Positions 1 to 8,782 are shown, numbered from the stretch's first letter. The stretch is DNA of 64,000 nt from Mangrovimonas cancribranchiae (GCF_037126245.1 NZ_CP136925.1:1046001-1110000), one strand, 5' to 3'. Notes: generated from the letters alone by a model not told the origin. A program made the numbers and translations.

Positions 1-1
1 A

Positions 2-1174
2 GTAGAATATGTGTCTTCAAATAACAAAGGACAACAAGAAAAAATCACATACGATTACTTAATAAATGCGACAGGCCCAAAATTAAACTTTGAAGCAACA
101 GAAGGATTAACACCTGGAAAAAATAAAGCATATTCAGTCTGTACATATACACATGCAAATCATGCTTGGGAAGGATTAAATGCTTTAATCCAAGAAATGA
201 AAAAAGGTAAAAAAGCAAAAATTTTAATAGGAACTGGTCATGCAAAATCTACTTGTCAAGGTGCTGCTTTCGAGTATATTTTAAATGTAGAGCAAGAATT
301 ACGTCGACATAATGTACGCGATATGGCAGAAGTGACGTGGATTTCAAACGAATACCAATTAGGTGATTTTGGTATGGATGGTATGCTTTTAAGTTACGGA
401 AGCTTAACCATGAAATCTCATGAAATGATAGAAATGATTTTTGAAGACCGCGATATAAAATGGATTTTAGGAGCAGGCGTTAATAAAATTGAAGATGGTA
501 TTGCTTATTATGAAAACCTAGACGGCGAACACAAATTAGAAACATACGATTTTGCTATGTTGATACCGTCGTTTTCTGGACATGGTTTTAAAGCTTATGA
601 TAAAAATGAAAACGATATTACCGAAAAACTTTTTAAAGGGTTTATGGTTGTCGATGCAGATTATACACCAAAACCTTACGAAGAATGGTCTGTAAAGGAT
701 TGGCCAGAGACCTATCAAAATCCAACATATAAAAACATTTTTGCGCCTGGTATTGCATTTGCTCCCCCACACAGTATTTCAAAACCTAGGAAAAGTAAAA
801 ATGGAACAGACATCACTCCAGCGCCACCTCGTACAGGAATGCCTTCTGGTATAACAGCAAAAATAGTAGCCGATAATATTATAGACTCTATAAAAAGTGG
901 GAAACAATCGCTAACCCATAAAGGATCTATGGGAAATATGGGAGCAGCTTGTATAGCTTCGGCAGGTTTTGGAATGACAACAGGAAGCGGCGTAAGTATT
1001 ACAACATTTCCTATTGTGCCAGATTACGAAAAGTATCCTAAAACACAAGGCAGAAAATTAGGAAAAACCTTTGGAGAGATAGGTTTGGCAGGACATTGGC
1101 TTAAACTAGCCTTGCATTATGCATTTATTTATAAAGCTAAAATGAAGCCATTTTGGTGGTTAATTCCAGAGTAG
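2..1174 (+). CDS. Sulfide:quinone oxidoreductase-like FAD flavoprotein, 5' end outside window
   Basis: The frame is open from base 2, so this is the C-terminal ~390 residues of a longer protein. The visible part fits the SQR branch of the disulfide oxidoreductases, membrane-associated flavoproteins that oxidise sulfide and pass electrons to quinone. A cysteine in the context STCQGAAFE (codon at 254) corresponds by position to the first active-site Cys of SQRs, and a second in GAACIASAG (codon at 950) fits the distal redox Cys. The C-terminus (LGKTFGEIGLAGHWLK, then KPFWWLIPE) looks like the amphipathic membrane-anchoring tail of the family. YeeE/YedE sulfur transporters lie 6.5 kb downstream, which supports a sulfur role. 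A related NAD(P)/FAD oxidoreductase with another substrate is possible because the N-terminal FAD motif is not visible. Confidence 0.75.
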   Translation, partial: VEYVSSNNKGQQEKITYDYLINATGPKLNFEATEGLTPGKNKAYSVCTYTHANHAWEGLNALIQEMKKGKKAKILIGTGHAKSTCQGAAFEYILNVEQELRRHNVRDMAEVTWISNEYQLGDFGMDGMLLSYGSLTMKSHEMIEMIFEDRDIKWILGAGVNKIEDGIAYYENLDGEHKLETYDFAMLIPSFSGHGFKAYDKNENDITEKLFKGFMVVDADYTPKPYEEWSVKDWPETYQNPTYKNIFAPGIAFAPPHSISKPRKSKNGTDITPAPPRTGMPSGITAKIVADNIIDSIKSGKQSLTHKGSMGNMGAACIASAGFGMTTGSGVSITTFPIVPDYEKYPKTQGRKLGKTFGEIGLAGHWLKLALHYAFIYKAKMKPFWWLIPE

Positions 1175-1222
1175 GAGTTCATGCGTAACAGAATAATTTT
1201 ACAATAAATAATATAGATAGTA

Positions 1223-1360
1223 ATGACTCAAAGAATATCAAGATATCAGAAGTTTAAAATGAAGAATCCTATCATTCAGTTTTTCAAGTTCATTTATTTA
1301 AGCATAAAAATAATGATAATAGTAGCTGGAGGACATGGAGGAACTAGAAACGTAAATTGA
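1223..1360 (+). CDS. Small basic/hydrophobic protein, 45 aa, unknown function
   Basis: A 45-codon ORF starts with ATG at 1223 and lies alone between the SQR gene and a terminator hairpin. It has a basic N-terminus (MTQRISRYQKFKMK), a hydrophobic middle (IIQFFKFIYLSIKIMIIVA) that could be one membrane-associated helix, and the tail GGHGGTRNVN. A second in-frame ATG at 1259 would give 33 residues. I recall similar short proteins with a GGHG-type tail in other Flavobacteriia, but cannot verify this here. It sits 48 bp after the SQR stop and could be co-transcribed. I do not know its function. Confidence 0.45.
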   Translation: MTQRISRYQKFKMKNPIIQFFKFIYLSIKIMIIVAGGHGGTRNVN

Positions 1361-1395
1361 TGTGGTTGTCAGTTTTTAATTTTAGGTTAGTTAGT

Positions 1396-1431
1396 AAAAG
1401 GCACTTATGAGTACTTTATAGGTGTCTTTTT
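1396..1431 (+). terminator. Rho-independent terminator after SQR/small ORF
   Basis: AAAAGGCAC pairs with GTGTCTTTT (one G-U) across a loop of about 16 nt, followed by a short T run. It ends transcription before the efflux operon. Confidence 0.55.
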
Positions 1432-1435
1432 ACTT

Positions 1436-1462
1436 GTAACTTTTGTTACTGACTCAGGTTAC
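1436..1462 (+). promoter_or_regulatory. Possible repressor operator upstream of efflux operon
   Basis: GTAAC-tttt-GTTAC forms a short palindrome at 1436-1449, and a third GTTAC follows at 1458-1462. It lies just upstream of the -7 promoter element of the TolC/RND operon, where a dimeric repressor (for example a TetR-type regulator) could act. No regulator gene is adjacent in this window, so the binding protein is unknown. Confidence 0.3.
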
Positions 1463-1471
1463 TCTCTAGCG

Positions 1472-1479
1472 TATCTTTG
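1472..1479 (+). promoter_or_regulatory. Bacteroidota -7 promoter element (TATCTTTG) of the efflux operon
   Basis: TATCTTTG matches the Bacteroidota TAnnTTTG consensus, 18 bp before the tolC-like ATG. A TTTG at 1442-1445 could be the -33 element, but its 26-bp spacing is long. Confidence 0.5.
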
Positions 1480-1497
1480 TAAAACAAATAAAAAAAG

Positions 1498-2805
1498 ATG
1501 AAAAAATACATTTATATACTATTGTTACTTTTTGTATTTACACTCTCTGTAAGAGCTCAAGATGTAGTTCCTATATCAAAGGAAGAGGTGCTAACAAAAG
1601 TATCAGATAATAACACGTCTATTAAAATTTCTAAGGAAGAATTTAATCAAGCCAAAGCTGATTATCGTCAAACCAATGCCGTGTTTTTACCTAATATCAC
1701 CGCAAGTCATACAGGAATTTCAACTACAAATCCGCTTATGGCCTTTGGTTCCAAACTGAACCAAGAAATTTTAACCCAAGCCGATTTTAACCCAGCATTG
1801 CTAAACGATCCCGATCAAACACAAAACTTCGCTACAAAACTAGAAATACAGCAACCATTAATTAATGTCGATGGCATTTACCAACGCAAAGCAGCAAAAT
1901 CTAAAATGGAAGCCATGTCTCTGCAAACACAACGTACAGAAGACTTTTTAGCGTTTGAAGTCGATAATGCCTATATGCAACTACAATTAGCATATAAAGC
2001 GGTCGATGTATTAGAAAAAGCTTTAGAAGCAGCCAATGAAAACAAAAAACTAGCCGATAACAGTTTTGAACAAGGGTATTTACAACGTGCCGATGTACTT
2101 AATGTAGAAGTACGGGTTACCGAAGTGAAAAACCAATTGCAACAAGCCAAAAGTAATGTGCAAAACGCTTCTAATTACTTATCATTTTTAATGAGCGACG
2201 ATACCTATGTTGTTTACAAGCCTAGCGATGATTTAACCACATTAGCAAGTACTATGGAAGTGAAAACACTTTCAGAAAATCGTAGCGATATCAAAGCGAT
2301 GCAAATGGCAACTCAAGCCTACGAAACAATGAATCAAGCCGATAAAATGGCATTCCTGCCACGCTTAAATGCTTTTGGAAGTTATGAGTTGTACGACGAC
2401 CAAATATTTCAAGGTGGAGCCAATGGTTATGTTATTGGCGCACAATTAAGCTGGGATGTTTTTCAAGGATCAAAGCGTTTTGGAAAAGCACAAAAAAGTA
2501 AAGCCGAATTTGAAAAATCGAAACTGGAATACAACCAATATGTCTCAAAAAGTAAGTTAGAATTAAACAAAGCAAAACGTATGCTTATTGATGCCGAAAA
2601 TAAATTAAAGCTTTCAAAACTAGCTTTAGACCAATCAGAAGAATCATTAAGAATTCGTACTAACCGATTTAAAGAAGGTTTAGAAAAAACGTCAGATTTA
2701 TTGATGGCAGAAACGCAATACGCCCAAAAAGAATTAGAATACTATCAAACCATTTTCGAATATAATTACGCCTTAGCGTACGTTAATTTTTTAACTAAAG
2801 AATAG
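1498..2805 (+). CDS. TolC family outer-membrane efflux channel
   Basis: This 435-residue protein has a clear signal peptide (residues 1-20, cut after VRA) and the usual duplicated architecture of outer-membrane efflux proteins: long coiled-coil helices rich in Q/A/K/E around 45-215 and 250-430, with short beta-barrel stretches between. It would form the trimeric outer-membrane duct of a tripartite pump. The adaptor follows after 55 bp and the RND permease after that, an order that defines the complex. The length is normal for Bacteroidota TolC homologues. The substrate cannot be told from sequence. Confidence 0.92.
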   Translation: MKKYIYILLLLFVFTLSVRAQDVVPISKEEVLTKVSDNNTSIKISKEEFNQAKADYRQTNAVFLPNITASHTGISTTNPLMAFGSKLNQEILTQADFNPALLNDPDQTQNFATKLEIQQPLINVDGIYQRKAAKSKMEAMSLQTQRTEDFLAFEVDNAYMQLQLAYKAVDVLEKALEAANENKKLADNSFEQGYLQRADVLNVEVRVTEVKNQLQQAKSNVQNASNYLSFLMSDDTYVVYKPSDDLTTLASTMEVKTLSENRSDIKAMQMATQAYETMNQADKMAFLPRLNAFGSYELYDDQIFQGGANGYVIGAQLSWDVFQGSKRFGKAQKSKAEFEKSKLEYNQYVSKSKLELNKAKRMLIDAENKLKLSKLALDQSEESLRIRTNRFKEGLEKTSDLLMAETQYAQKELEYYQTIFEYNYALAYVNFLTKE

Positions 2806-2860
2806 AATTTAGTTGACAGTTAAGCAGTAGCAGTATCCAGTAAAAGTAAACTCAATTAAA

Positions 2861-3937
2861 ATGAAAAAACTATATACCATCTTATCCATTTCAGTCGCCA
2901 TACTATTAACAAGTTGTGGTAGCGAAGACAAAAAAGCCGTTGCAGATAACGGGCCAGCTATTCCTGTAAAAGTTGCACAGGTTAGTGGTGATAACGACAA
3001 TCCGTTTTTAGCGGTTAGCGGAAAAATTCAAGCCGAAAATAGTGCTAATCTAAGCACTAGAATGATGGGTTACGTCAATAACGTTCTTGTAAATGTTGGC
3101 GATAAAGTAAGCAAAGGACAATTGTTAGTAGCAATTAATAATGCCGATTTACAAGCGCAAAAAGCACAGGTAAACGCAAATATTACAAAAGCTACAGCAG
3201 CATTTAACAACGCTAAAAAAGACTACGAACGTTTTAAGTCGCTATTTGCTCAAAACAGTGCCTCTCAAAAAGAAATGGATGATATGACAGCCAATTACGA
3301 GATGGCAAAAGCAGGTCTTGAAGCTGCAAAACAAATGAAAAATGAAATTAACGCACAATTTGCTTATACCAATATTACTGCGCCATTTAACGGAGTCATT
3401 ACAAGCAAAAATGTAAAAAAAGGTGATATGGCAAATCCAGGTCAGCCTTTAATTTCCATTGAAGCGCCAGGCGATTTTGAAGTAATTGCTATGGTGCCAG
3501 AAACCGAAATAGCAGACATAAAAAAAGATACAAAAGTTGATGTGAATGTAAAATCTATTAGCCAAACTATTTCTGGAAAAGTTACCGAAGTAAGTACATC
3601 TGCAGCACAAACTGGCGGACAATATTTAGTAAAAATAGCATTAGATAAAACCGATGCAAAAATTCTATCAGGAATGTTCACAACGGTACAATTTCCAGTA
3701 GAAAGAAAAGCTGAAACTTCAATGGTTTTAATACCAAAAGATGCTATTGTAAACAACGGTCAGTTAAGCGGTGTTTACACAGTTAGTCAAAGTAATACAG
3801 CCATTTTACGTTGGTTGCGCTTAGGCAGAACATTTGGAAATGAAGTGGAAGTATTATCTGGTTTAAATGCCAATGAAAGTTATATCGTTTCTGCAGAAGG
3901 AAAATTATATAACGGTGCGAAAATAAGCAAGCAGTAA
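2861..3937 (+). CDS. RND efflux periplasmic adaptor (AcrA/HlyD family), lipoprotein
   Basis: The protein has 358 residues with a lipoprotein signal (LLTSC, lipid-modified Cys19), so it is anchored in the inner membrane facing the periplasm. It carries the split biotinyl-lipoyl-like domain (GKIQAENSANLSTRMMGYV, then GDKVSKGQ and later TAPFNGVITSKNVKKGD) around an alpha-hairpin at about 90-170, followed by the beta-barrel and membrane-proximal domains. It links the TolC-like channel upstream to the RND pump that starts 38 bp downstream. Confidence 0.92.
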   Translation: MKKLYTILSISVAILLTSCGSEDKKAVADNGPAIPVKVAQVSGDNDNPFLAVSGKIQAENSANLSTRMMGYVNNVLVNVGDKVSKGQLLVAINNADLQAQKAQVNANITKATAAFNNAKKDYERFKSLFAQNSASQKEMDDMTANYEMAKAGLEAAKQMKNEINAQFAYTNITAPFNGVITSKNVKKGDMANPGQPLISIEAPGDFEVIAMVPETEIADIKKDTKVDVNVKSISQTISGKVTEVSTSAAQTGGQYLVKIALDKTDAKILSGMFTTVQFPVERKAETSMVLIPKDAIVNNGQLSGVYTVSQSNTAILRWLRLGRTFGNEVEVLSGLNANESYIVSAEGKLYNGAKISKQ

Positions 3938-3975
3938 GCAGTATCTGTAAGCATTAACAAGAAATTCAAGAAAAA

Positions 3976-6900
3976 ATGAAAGAAGGTTTAGCAGGAAAAA
4001 TTGCCAAAGTCTTTATGACATCGAAGCTTACAGTGCTTTTAATGATTGTATTTATGGTCGTTGGTGTGTACAGCTCGTTTTTAATTCCTCGTGAAGAAGA
4101 GCCGCAAATTGATGTGCCTATGGCAGACATTTTTGTGGGATATCCTGGTGCAAGTCCAACCGAGGTTGAATCTAGAGTGATTAAGCCTTTAGAGCAATTA
4201 ATTTCAAATATAAAAGGTGTGGAATATGTGTATTCTACGTCGATGAAAGAACAAGGAATGGTCATCGTTCAGTTTTATGTGGGCGAAGATATCGAGCGTT
4301 CTTTTGTGAAATTATACAATGAAATCAATAAGCATATGGATCAAATGCCAGAAGGTGTTACGTTTCCACTAGTAAAAACACGTGCTATAGATGATGTTCC
4401 AATGTTAGGGTTGACGTTGTGGAGTGAAAATTATGACGATTTCCAATTAGGGCAGATGGCTCAAGAATTAGAAGCCGAAATTAAAAAAGTGAATGACGTT
4501 GCCATCACAAATAAAATAGGCGGAAGAGAACGTCAAATACGTGTCGTTTTAGATAAAGACAAATTAGCAAGTGCTGGCTTAGACTTTTTATCAGTTTCTG
4601 AAATGATTAAAGCCAATAACGCACAATTAAATAGCGGCACTTTTGATAAAAATGACACCGAATTTGTAGTCAACACAGGTAAGTTTTTAGAATCGGTAAC
4701 TGATGTAGAAAATTTAGTTGTTGGTGTTCAGCAAAATCAGCCTATCTATTTAAAGCAAGTTGCGAAAATTGTTGATGGTCCTGAAGTACCACAAAATTAC
4801 GTTAGTCTTGGTTTTGGTCAAGCTAGCGAAAAAGCAAGTGATTACAAATCTGAATATCCAGCAGTAACTATTTCTGTAGCTAAGCGTAAAGGCGCCGATG
4901 CAATGAAAATTGCAGATGTCATCATTGATAAAGTCGAGCATTTACGTAAAACCTTAATCCCTGATGATGTTCACGTAGAAATCACTAGAAACTATGGTGA
5001 AACGGCATCACATAAAGTATCAGAATTATTATTACACCTAATTGGTTCTATCATTGCGGTAACATTTGTCGTAATGTTAGCCATGGGTTGGCGTGGTGGA
5101 TTGGTCGTATTTTTATCAGTGCCAATTACATTTGCATTAACGCTGTTAAGCTATTATATGTTAGATTATACGCTTAACCGAATTACCTTATTCGCATTAG
5201 TATTTGTAACAGGTATTGTGGTAGATGATTCCATTATTATTGCCGAAAATATGCATAGGCATTTTAAAATGAAACGCTTGCCATTTAAACAAGCCGCATT
5301 ATATGCCATTAATGAAGTAGGTAATCCAACTATTTTAGCAACCTTTACCGTAATTGCATCGGTATTGCCTATGGCATTTGTGTCTGGATTAATGGGCCCA
5401 TATATGGCGCCAATGCCAATTGGAGCGTCTATTGCGATGATTTTATCGTTATTCGTAGCCTTAACCATTACACCGTATTTAGGTTATATTTTCTTACGCG
5501 AAAAAGACAAGAAAGGTGTAGCTGAGAAACCTAAAAAACCATTAGAGGACACTAAAATTTACAAGTTTTATGAAAAACTAGAACGTCCATTAATTGAAAG
5601 TTCTTCAAAACGTTGGTTGTTTTTAGGGTTGACATTCGTGTTGTTGATGGGAACAATGGTAATGTTCTTTACCAATTCGGTCGTTGTAAAAATGTTACCG
5701 TTTGATAACAAAAACGAATTTCAGGTAGTTATTGATATGCCTGAAGGCACCACGTTAGAGCGCACCGCAGTTGTAGCTCAAGAAATTTCGCAATACTTAT
5801 CAACGCGACCAGAAGTGGTTAACTATCAAAATTATATTGGGACTTCGGCACCAATTACCTTTAACGGATTAGTACGTCATTACGATTTACGTGGCGGAAG
5901 TAATATGGCAGATATTCAAGTGAATTTGGTTGATAAAGGTGAGCGTAGTGCGCAATCTCACGATATTGCTAAGTTGTTAAGACCTGAAATTCAAAAAATA
6001 GCTTCAAAATACAACGCCAATGTGAAAGTGGTTGAAGTTCCGCCAGGTCCACCAGTATTATCAACTTTAGTGGCTGAGATTTATGGTCCTGATTATGATA
6101 AGCAAATGGAGATTGCTAACGAAGTTCAAAATATTTTGAATAATACAGAAGATGTGGTTGATGTGGATTGGATGGTAGAAGCTGATCAAAAAGAATTTCA
6201 ATTTACTATAGACAAGGAAAAAGCAATGCTTTACGGTGTCGCACCGAAGCAAATTGCTTACACGATGAATATGGCATTATCCAACAGACCGTTGACCGTT
6301 TTGTATGATGAAGATGCAGTAAATCAAATCGGTTTGGTGTTGGCTTTAGATGAAAAGGAAAAATCAACCATACAGGACATTTCACAATTAAAAGTGAAGT
6401 CAAAACAAGGTAACCTCGTTCCTGTTGCTGATCTAGTTGACATTAAGGAAACCACAAGCGCCAAAAGTATTTACCGTAAAAATCAAAAACGCGTGGTGTA
6501 TGTGTTGGCTGATATGGCTGGTGAATTAGAAAGTCCTGCGTATGCCATTTTAGGAATGGAAGAGAAGCTAAAAGAAATTCCGTTACCACAAGGTTACGAA
6601 ATCAATGAAATGTATTTGGGGCAACCAGAATATGAAGACGATTATACCGTAAAATGGGATGGTGAGTGGCAAATCACTCTGGAAGTATTTAGAGATTTAG
6701 GGATAGCCTTTTTAGGTGCTATAATTTTAATCTACATATTGATAGTAGGTTGGTTCCAAAACTTTAAAGCGCCTGTGGTTATGATGGTTGCCATACCATT
6801 ATCATTAATTGGTATCATTTTAGGGCACTGGTTAATGGGCGCATTTTTTACAGCAACGTCGTTTATTGGTATGATTGCTTTGGCGGGTATTATGGTGCGT

Positions 6901-7170
6901 AATTCAGTATTACTTATCGACTTTATAAACCTAAGATTAGAAGAAGGCGTGCCATTAAAACAAGCAGCCATAGAAGCAGGTGCAGTACGTACAACACCAA
7001 TTTTACTAACTGCAGGAACTGTAGTCATTGGTGCGTTTGTCATTTTATTTGACCCGATCTTTCAAGGATTAGCTATTTCGTTAATGGGCGGAACTATCGT
7101 TTCGACTGTATTAACCTTATTAGTTGTGCCTTTAGTGTATTACATGATAGAACGTAAAAACCATAAGTAA
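3976..7170 (+). CDS. RND family efflux permease (AcrB/HAE-type)
   Basis: A full-length inner-membrane pump of 1064 residues. It has TM1 near 15-35, two large periplasmic porter loops (about 40-335 and 560-890), and two sets of membrane helices. The proton-relay aspartate pair appears in TM4 as GIVVDDSIIIAENMHRH (D417, D418). The motif GIMVRNSVLLIDFI is present in the second half. It uses the proton gradient to export substrates through the adaptor and TolC partner encoded just upstream. The DD motif favours organic or drug-type substrates over metals, but the true substrate is unknown. Its location between an SQR-like gene and sulfur transporters is unusual. Confidence 0.93.
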   Translation: MKEGLAGKIAKVFMTSKLTVLLMIVFMVVGVYSSFLIPREEEPQIDVPMADIFVGYPGASPTEVESRVIKPLEQLISNIKGVEYVYSTSMKEQGMVIVQFYVGEDIERSFVKLYNEINKHMDQMPEGVTFPLVKTRAIDDVPMLGLTLWSENYDDFQLGQMAQELEAEIKKVNDVAITNKIGGRERQIRVVLDKDKLASAGLDFLSVSEMIKANNAQLNSGTFDKNDTEFVVNTGKFLESVTDVENLVVGVQQNQPIYLKQVAKIVDGPEVPQNYVSLGFGQASEKASDYKSEYPAVTISVAKRKGADAMKIADVIIDKVEHLRKTLIPDDVHVEITRNYGETASHKVSELLLHLIGSIIAVTFVVMLAMGWRGGLVVFLSVPITFALTLLSYYMLDYTLNRITLFALVFVTGIVVDDSIIIAENMHRHFKMKRLPFKQAALYAINEVGNPTILATFTVIASVLPMAFVSGLMGPYMAPMPIGASIAMILSLFVALTITPYLGYIFLREKDKKGVAEKPKKPLEDTKIYKFYEKLERPLIESSSKRWLFLGLTFVLLMGTMVMFFTNSVVVKMLPFDNKNEFQVVIDMPEGTTLERTAVVAQEISQYLSTRPEVVNYQNYIGTSAPITFNGLVRHYDLRGGSNMADIQVNLVDKGERSAQSHDIAKLLRPEIQKIASKYNANVKVVEVPPGPPVLSTLVAEIYGPDYDKQMEIANEVQNILNNTEDVVDVDWMVEADQKEFQFTIDKEKAMLYGVAPKQIAYTMNMALSNRPLTVLYDEDAVNQIGLVLALDEKEKSTIQDISQLKVKSKQGNLVPVADLVDIKETTSAKSIYRKNQKRVVYVLADMAGELESPAYAILGMEEKLKEIPLPQGYEINEMYLGQPEYEDDYTVKWDGEWQITLEVFRDLGIAFLGAIILIYILIVGWFQNFKAPVVMMVAIPLSLIGIILGHWLMGAFFTATSFIGMIALAGIMVRNSVLLIDFINLRLEEGVPLKQAAIEAGAVRTTPILLTAGTVVIGAFVILFDPIFQGLAISLMGGTIVSTVLTLLVVPLVYYMIERKNHK

Positions 7171-7171
7171 A

Positions 7172-7477
7172 ATGAAATTAGTAATTATAACATTGGTAGA
7201 TGAATACAAGGAAACAATTTATCAGTTGTTTAAACAGTCTAATATTAACGATTTTAACGAGTCTGATATTGCTGGGTTTAAGTTAGGAGGTTCTTCTAAT
7301 TTAGGAAGCAACTGGTTTGCTGGACAGAAGTTTGGTGCAGATTCAGAATTGTTTTTCTTTTTTGCAGAACAACAAAACATCGATTTACTTTTTAAAAACC
7401 TTAAAGCTTTTAATACAACAATAGAAGAAGAAAACGGCATTAGAGCTGTTGTTGTCCCTGTTGAACAATTTATTTAA
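7172..7477 (+). CDS. Conserved small protein following the RND pump, unknown function
   Basis: The 101-residue protein starts 1 bp after the RND stop, so it is translated with the pump. It has no signal peptide and is predicted to be cytoplasmic. Alternating beta and alpha segments (MKLVIITLVDEY..., TIYQLFKQSNI, ELFFFFAEQQNIDLLFKNLKAFN, GIRAVVVPVEQFI) suggest a small ferredoxin-like or PII-like fold. That is an inference from the pattern, not a recognised domain. The tight coupling suggests a regulatory or accessory role for the transporter. Confidence 0.7.
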   Translation: MKLVIITLVDEYKETIYQLFKQSNINDFNESDIAGFKLGGSSNLGSNWFAGQKFGADSELFFFFAEQQNIDLLFKNLKAFNTTIEEENGIRAVVVPVEQFI

Positions 7478-7493
7478 CCTAAAATAATTAATT

Positions 7494-7688
7494 ATGATGA
7501 ATAGATATATTAGAGTAATAGCCGGAACATTTGTTATTATAAGTGTTTTATTAGGCATGTATGTCAATGAAAACTGGCTATGGTTTACTGTGTTTGTTGG
7601 CGCCAACCTTTTACAATCTGGAATTACCAAATGGTGTTTAATGGAAGATATTCTTCAGAAATTAGGCGTTAAGAAGGACTGTAATTAA
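7494..7688 (+). CDS. DUF2892-like inner-membrane protein
   Basis: The protein has 64 residues with two hydrophobic segments (about 5-22 and 27-45) and the pattern NENWLWFTVFVGANLLQSGITKWC, typical of DUF2892, the YgaP-like membrane domain often linked to rhodanese and sulfur metabolism. A cysteine lies in KWCLMEDIL and another at the C-terminus. It follows the 101-aa gene by 16 bp and probably belongs to the same operon. The YeeE/YedE genes downstream share a sulfur theme. Its exact role is unknown. Confidence 0.72.
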   Translation: MMNRYIRVIAGTFVIISVLLGMYVNENWLWFTVFVGANLLQSGITKWCLMEDILQKLGVKKDCN

Positions 7689-7699
7689 TCTTCAATTTT

Positions 7700-7745
7700 C
7701 CATAATCTATTTTTAGCTGTATTTTTGCTTAAAAATAGATTATGG
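7700..7745 (+). promoter_or_regulatory. Perfect 16-bp inverted repeat enclosing a TAnnTTTG element
   Basis: The arms at 7700-7715 and 7730-7745 are exact reverse complements of 16 bp. The 14-nt centre contains TATTTTTG (7720-7727), which matches the Bacteroidota -7 promoter element. The right arm covers the ATG of the first YeeE/YedE gene. It could be an operator placed on a promoter, or an RNA hairpin hiding the start codon. A simple terminator is less likely because no T tract follows on the plus strand. Confidence 0.55.
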
Positions 7746-8296
7746 AAATTATTTATGGCCCTTGGCCTTGGTATGTATCGGGCTTTTTAATTGCCGTTAC
7801 AATGCTCTTATTGCTATTGTTAGGAAAAAAGTTTGGCATGTCGTCTAACTTAAGAACCATGTGTGCCATAGGCGGAGGAAATAAGTTTAGCCAGTTTTTT
7901 AAATATAATTGGCGCAACGATTTGTGGAACTTAATTGTTATTTTAGGAGCTATTATAGGTGGTTTTTTAGCATCACATTATTTGTCTCTTGAAAATGATA
8001 TGCCTCAAATAAGTACGCATACTTTAGAGGCTTTAAATAATCTTGGAATAGCTTCCCAAAATCATTACTTACCTGTAGAATTATTCTCTTTTGAGGCTTT
8101 AAATGCAAAAACCATAGCAATACTTATTGTTGGAGGTTTTTTAGTTGGGTTTGGAGCCCGTTATGCTGGTGGCTGTACATCTGGACATGCTATTTCTGGT
8201 TTAAGTAATTTACAACTCCCTTCTTTAATTGCTGTAATAGGCTTTTTTATTGGCGGCTTAATTATGGTGCATTTAATTTACCCTTTAATTTTTTAA
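7742..8296 (+). CDS. YeeE/YedE family sulfur-compound transporter, subunit 1
   Basis: An integral membrane protein of 184 residues with about five hydrophobic helices. It contains the family signature GARYAGGCTSGHAISGL (around 138-154), whose Cys lines the channel in thiosulfate transporters of the YeeE family. It is half-length, and the other half is encoded by the next gene one base later, so the pair probably forms one transporter for thiosulfate or a related sulfur compound. An internal loop (about 85-120) contains HTLEALNNLGIASQNHYLPVELF. Confidence 0.88.
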   Translation: MEIIYGPWPWYVSGFLIAVTMLLLLLLGKKFGMSSNLRTMCAIGGGNKFSQFFKYNWRNDLWNLIVILGAIIGGFLASHYLSLENDMPQISTHTLEALNNLGIASQNHYLPVELFSFEALNAKTIAILIVGGFLVGFGARYAGGCTSGHAISGLSNLQLPSLIAVIGFFIGGLIMVHLIYPLIF

Positions 8297-8297
8297 G

Positions 8298-8711
8298 ATG
8301 AAACAACTTGTATATTTATTAGTAGGTGTAGTGTTTGGTATTATCATGTATAAGTCTGAAGCAGCTTCATGGTTTCGTATTTATGAGATGTTTCGTTTCG
8401 AATCTTTTCATATGTATGGTATTATAGGAACGGCTTTAGCGTTTGGAATGCTTTTTGTTTATGTTATTAAACGATTTAATATTAAATCGTTTAGTGGTCA
8501 ACATATTTACATTCAACCTAAAGAAAAGTCCTTTACACGCTATATTGTTGGTGGTATTTTATTTGGATTAGGCTGGGCATTAGTAGGCGCATGTCCTGGA
8601 CCCATTTTTGTACTTTTAGGCGCTGGTTTTTTACCTGTTATAATTGTACTTGTTTCAGCTGTTTTAGGAACATTTGTTTACGGTTTACTTTGCGATAAAC
8701 TTCCTCACTAA
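8298..8711 (+). CDS. YeeE/YedE family (DUF6691-type) transporter, subunit 2
   Basis: A membrane protein of 137 residues with four hydrophobic helices and the signature GLGWALVGACPGPIFVLLGAG (Cys in GACPG). This is the second half of the split YeeE/YedE transporter. Its ATG begins one base after the stop of subunit 1, so the two are translationally coupled. It probably imports thiosulfate or another sulfur species together with the partner and complements the SQR-like enzyme at the window start. Confidence 0.87.
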   Translation: MKQLVYLLVGVVFGIIMYKSEAASWFRIYEMFRFESFHMYGIIGTALAFGMLFVYVIKRFNIKSFSGQHIYIQPKEKSFTRYIVGGILFGLGWALVGACPGPIFVLLGAGFLPVIIVLVSAVLGTFVYGLLCDKLPH

Positions 8712-8782
8712 TTTTTAGGTTTAGAGGTGTAACATTTTTGCTTTTTGCACGTCAAATAAGTACATCAATCAAAAAAACAACC

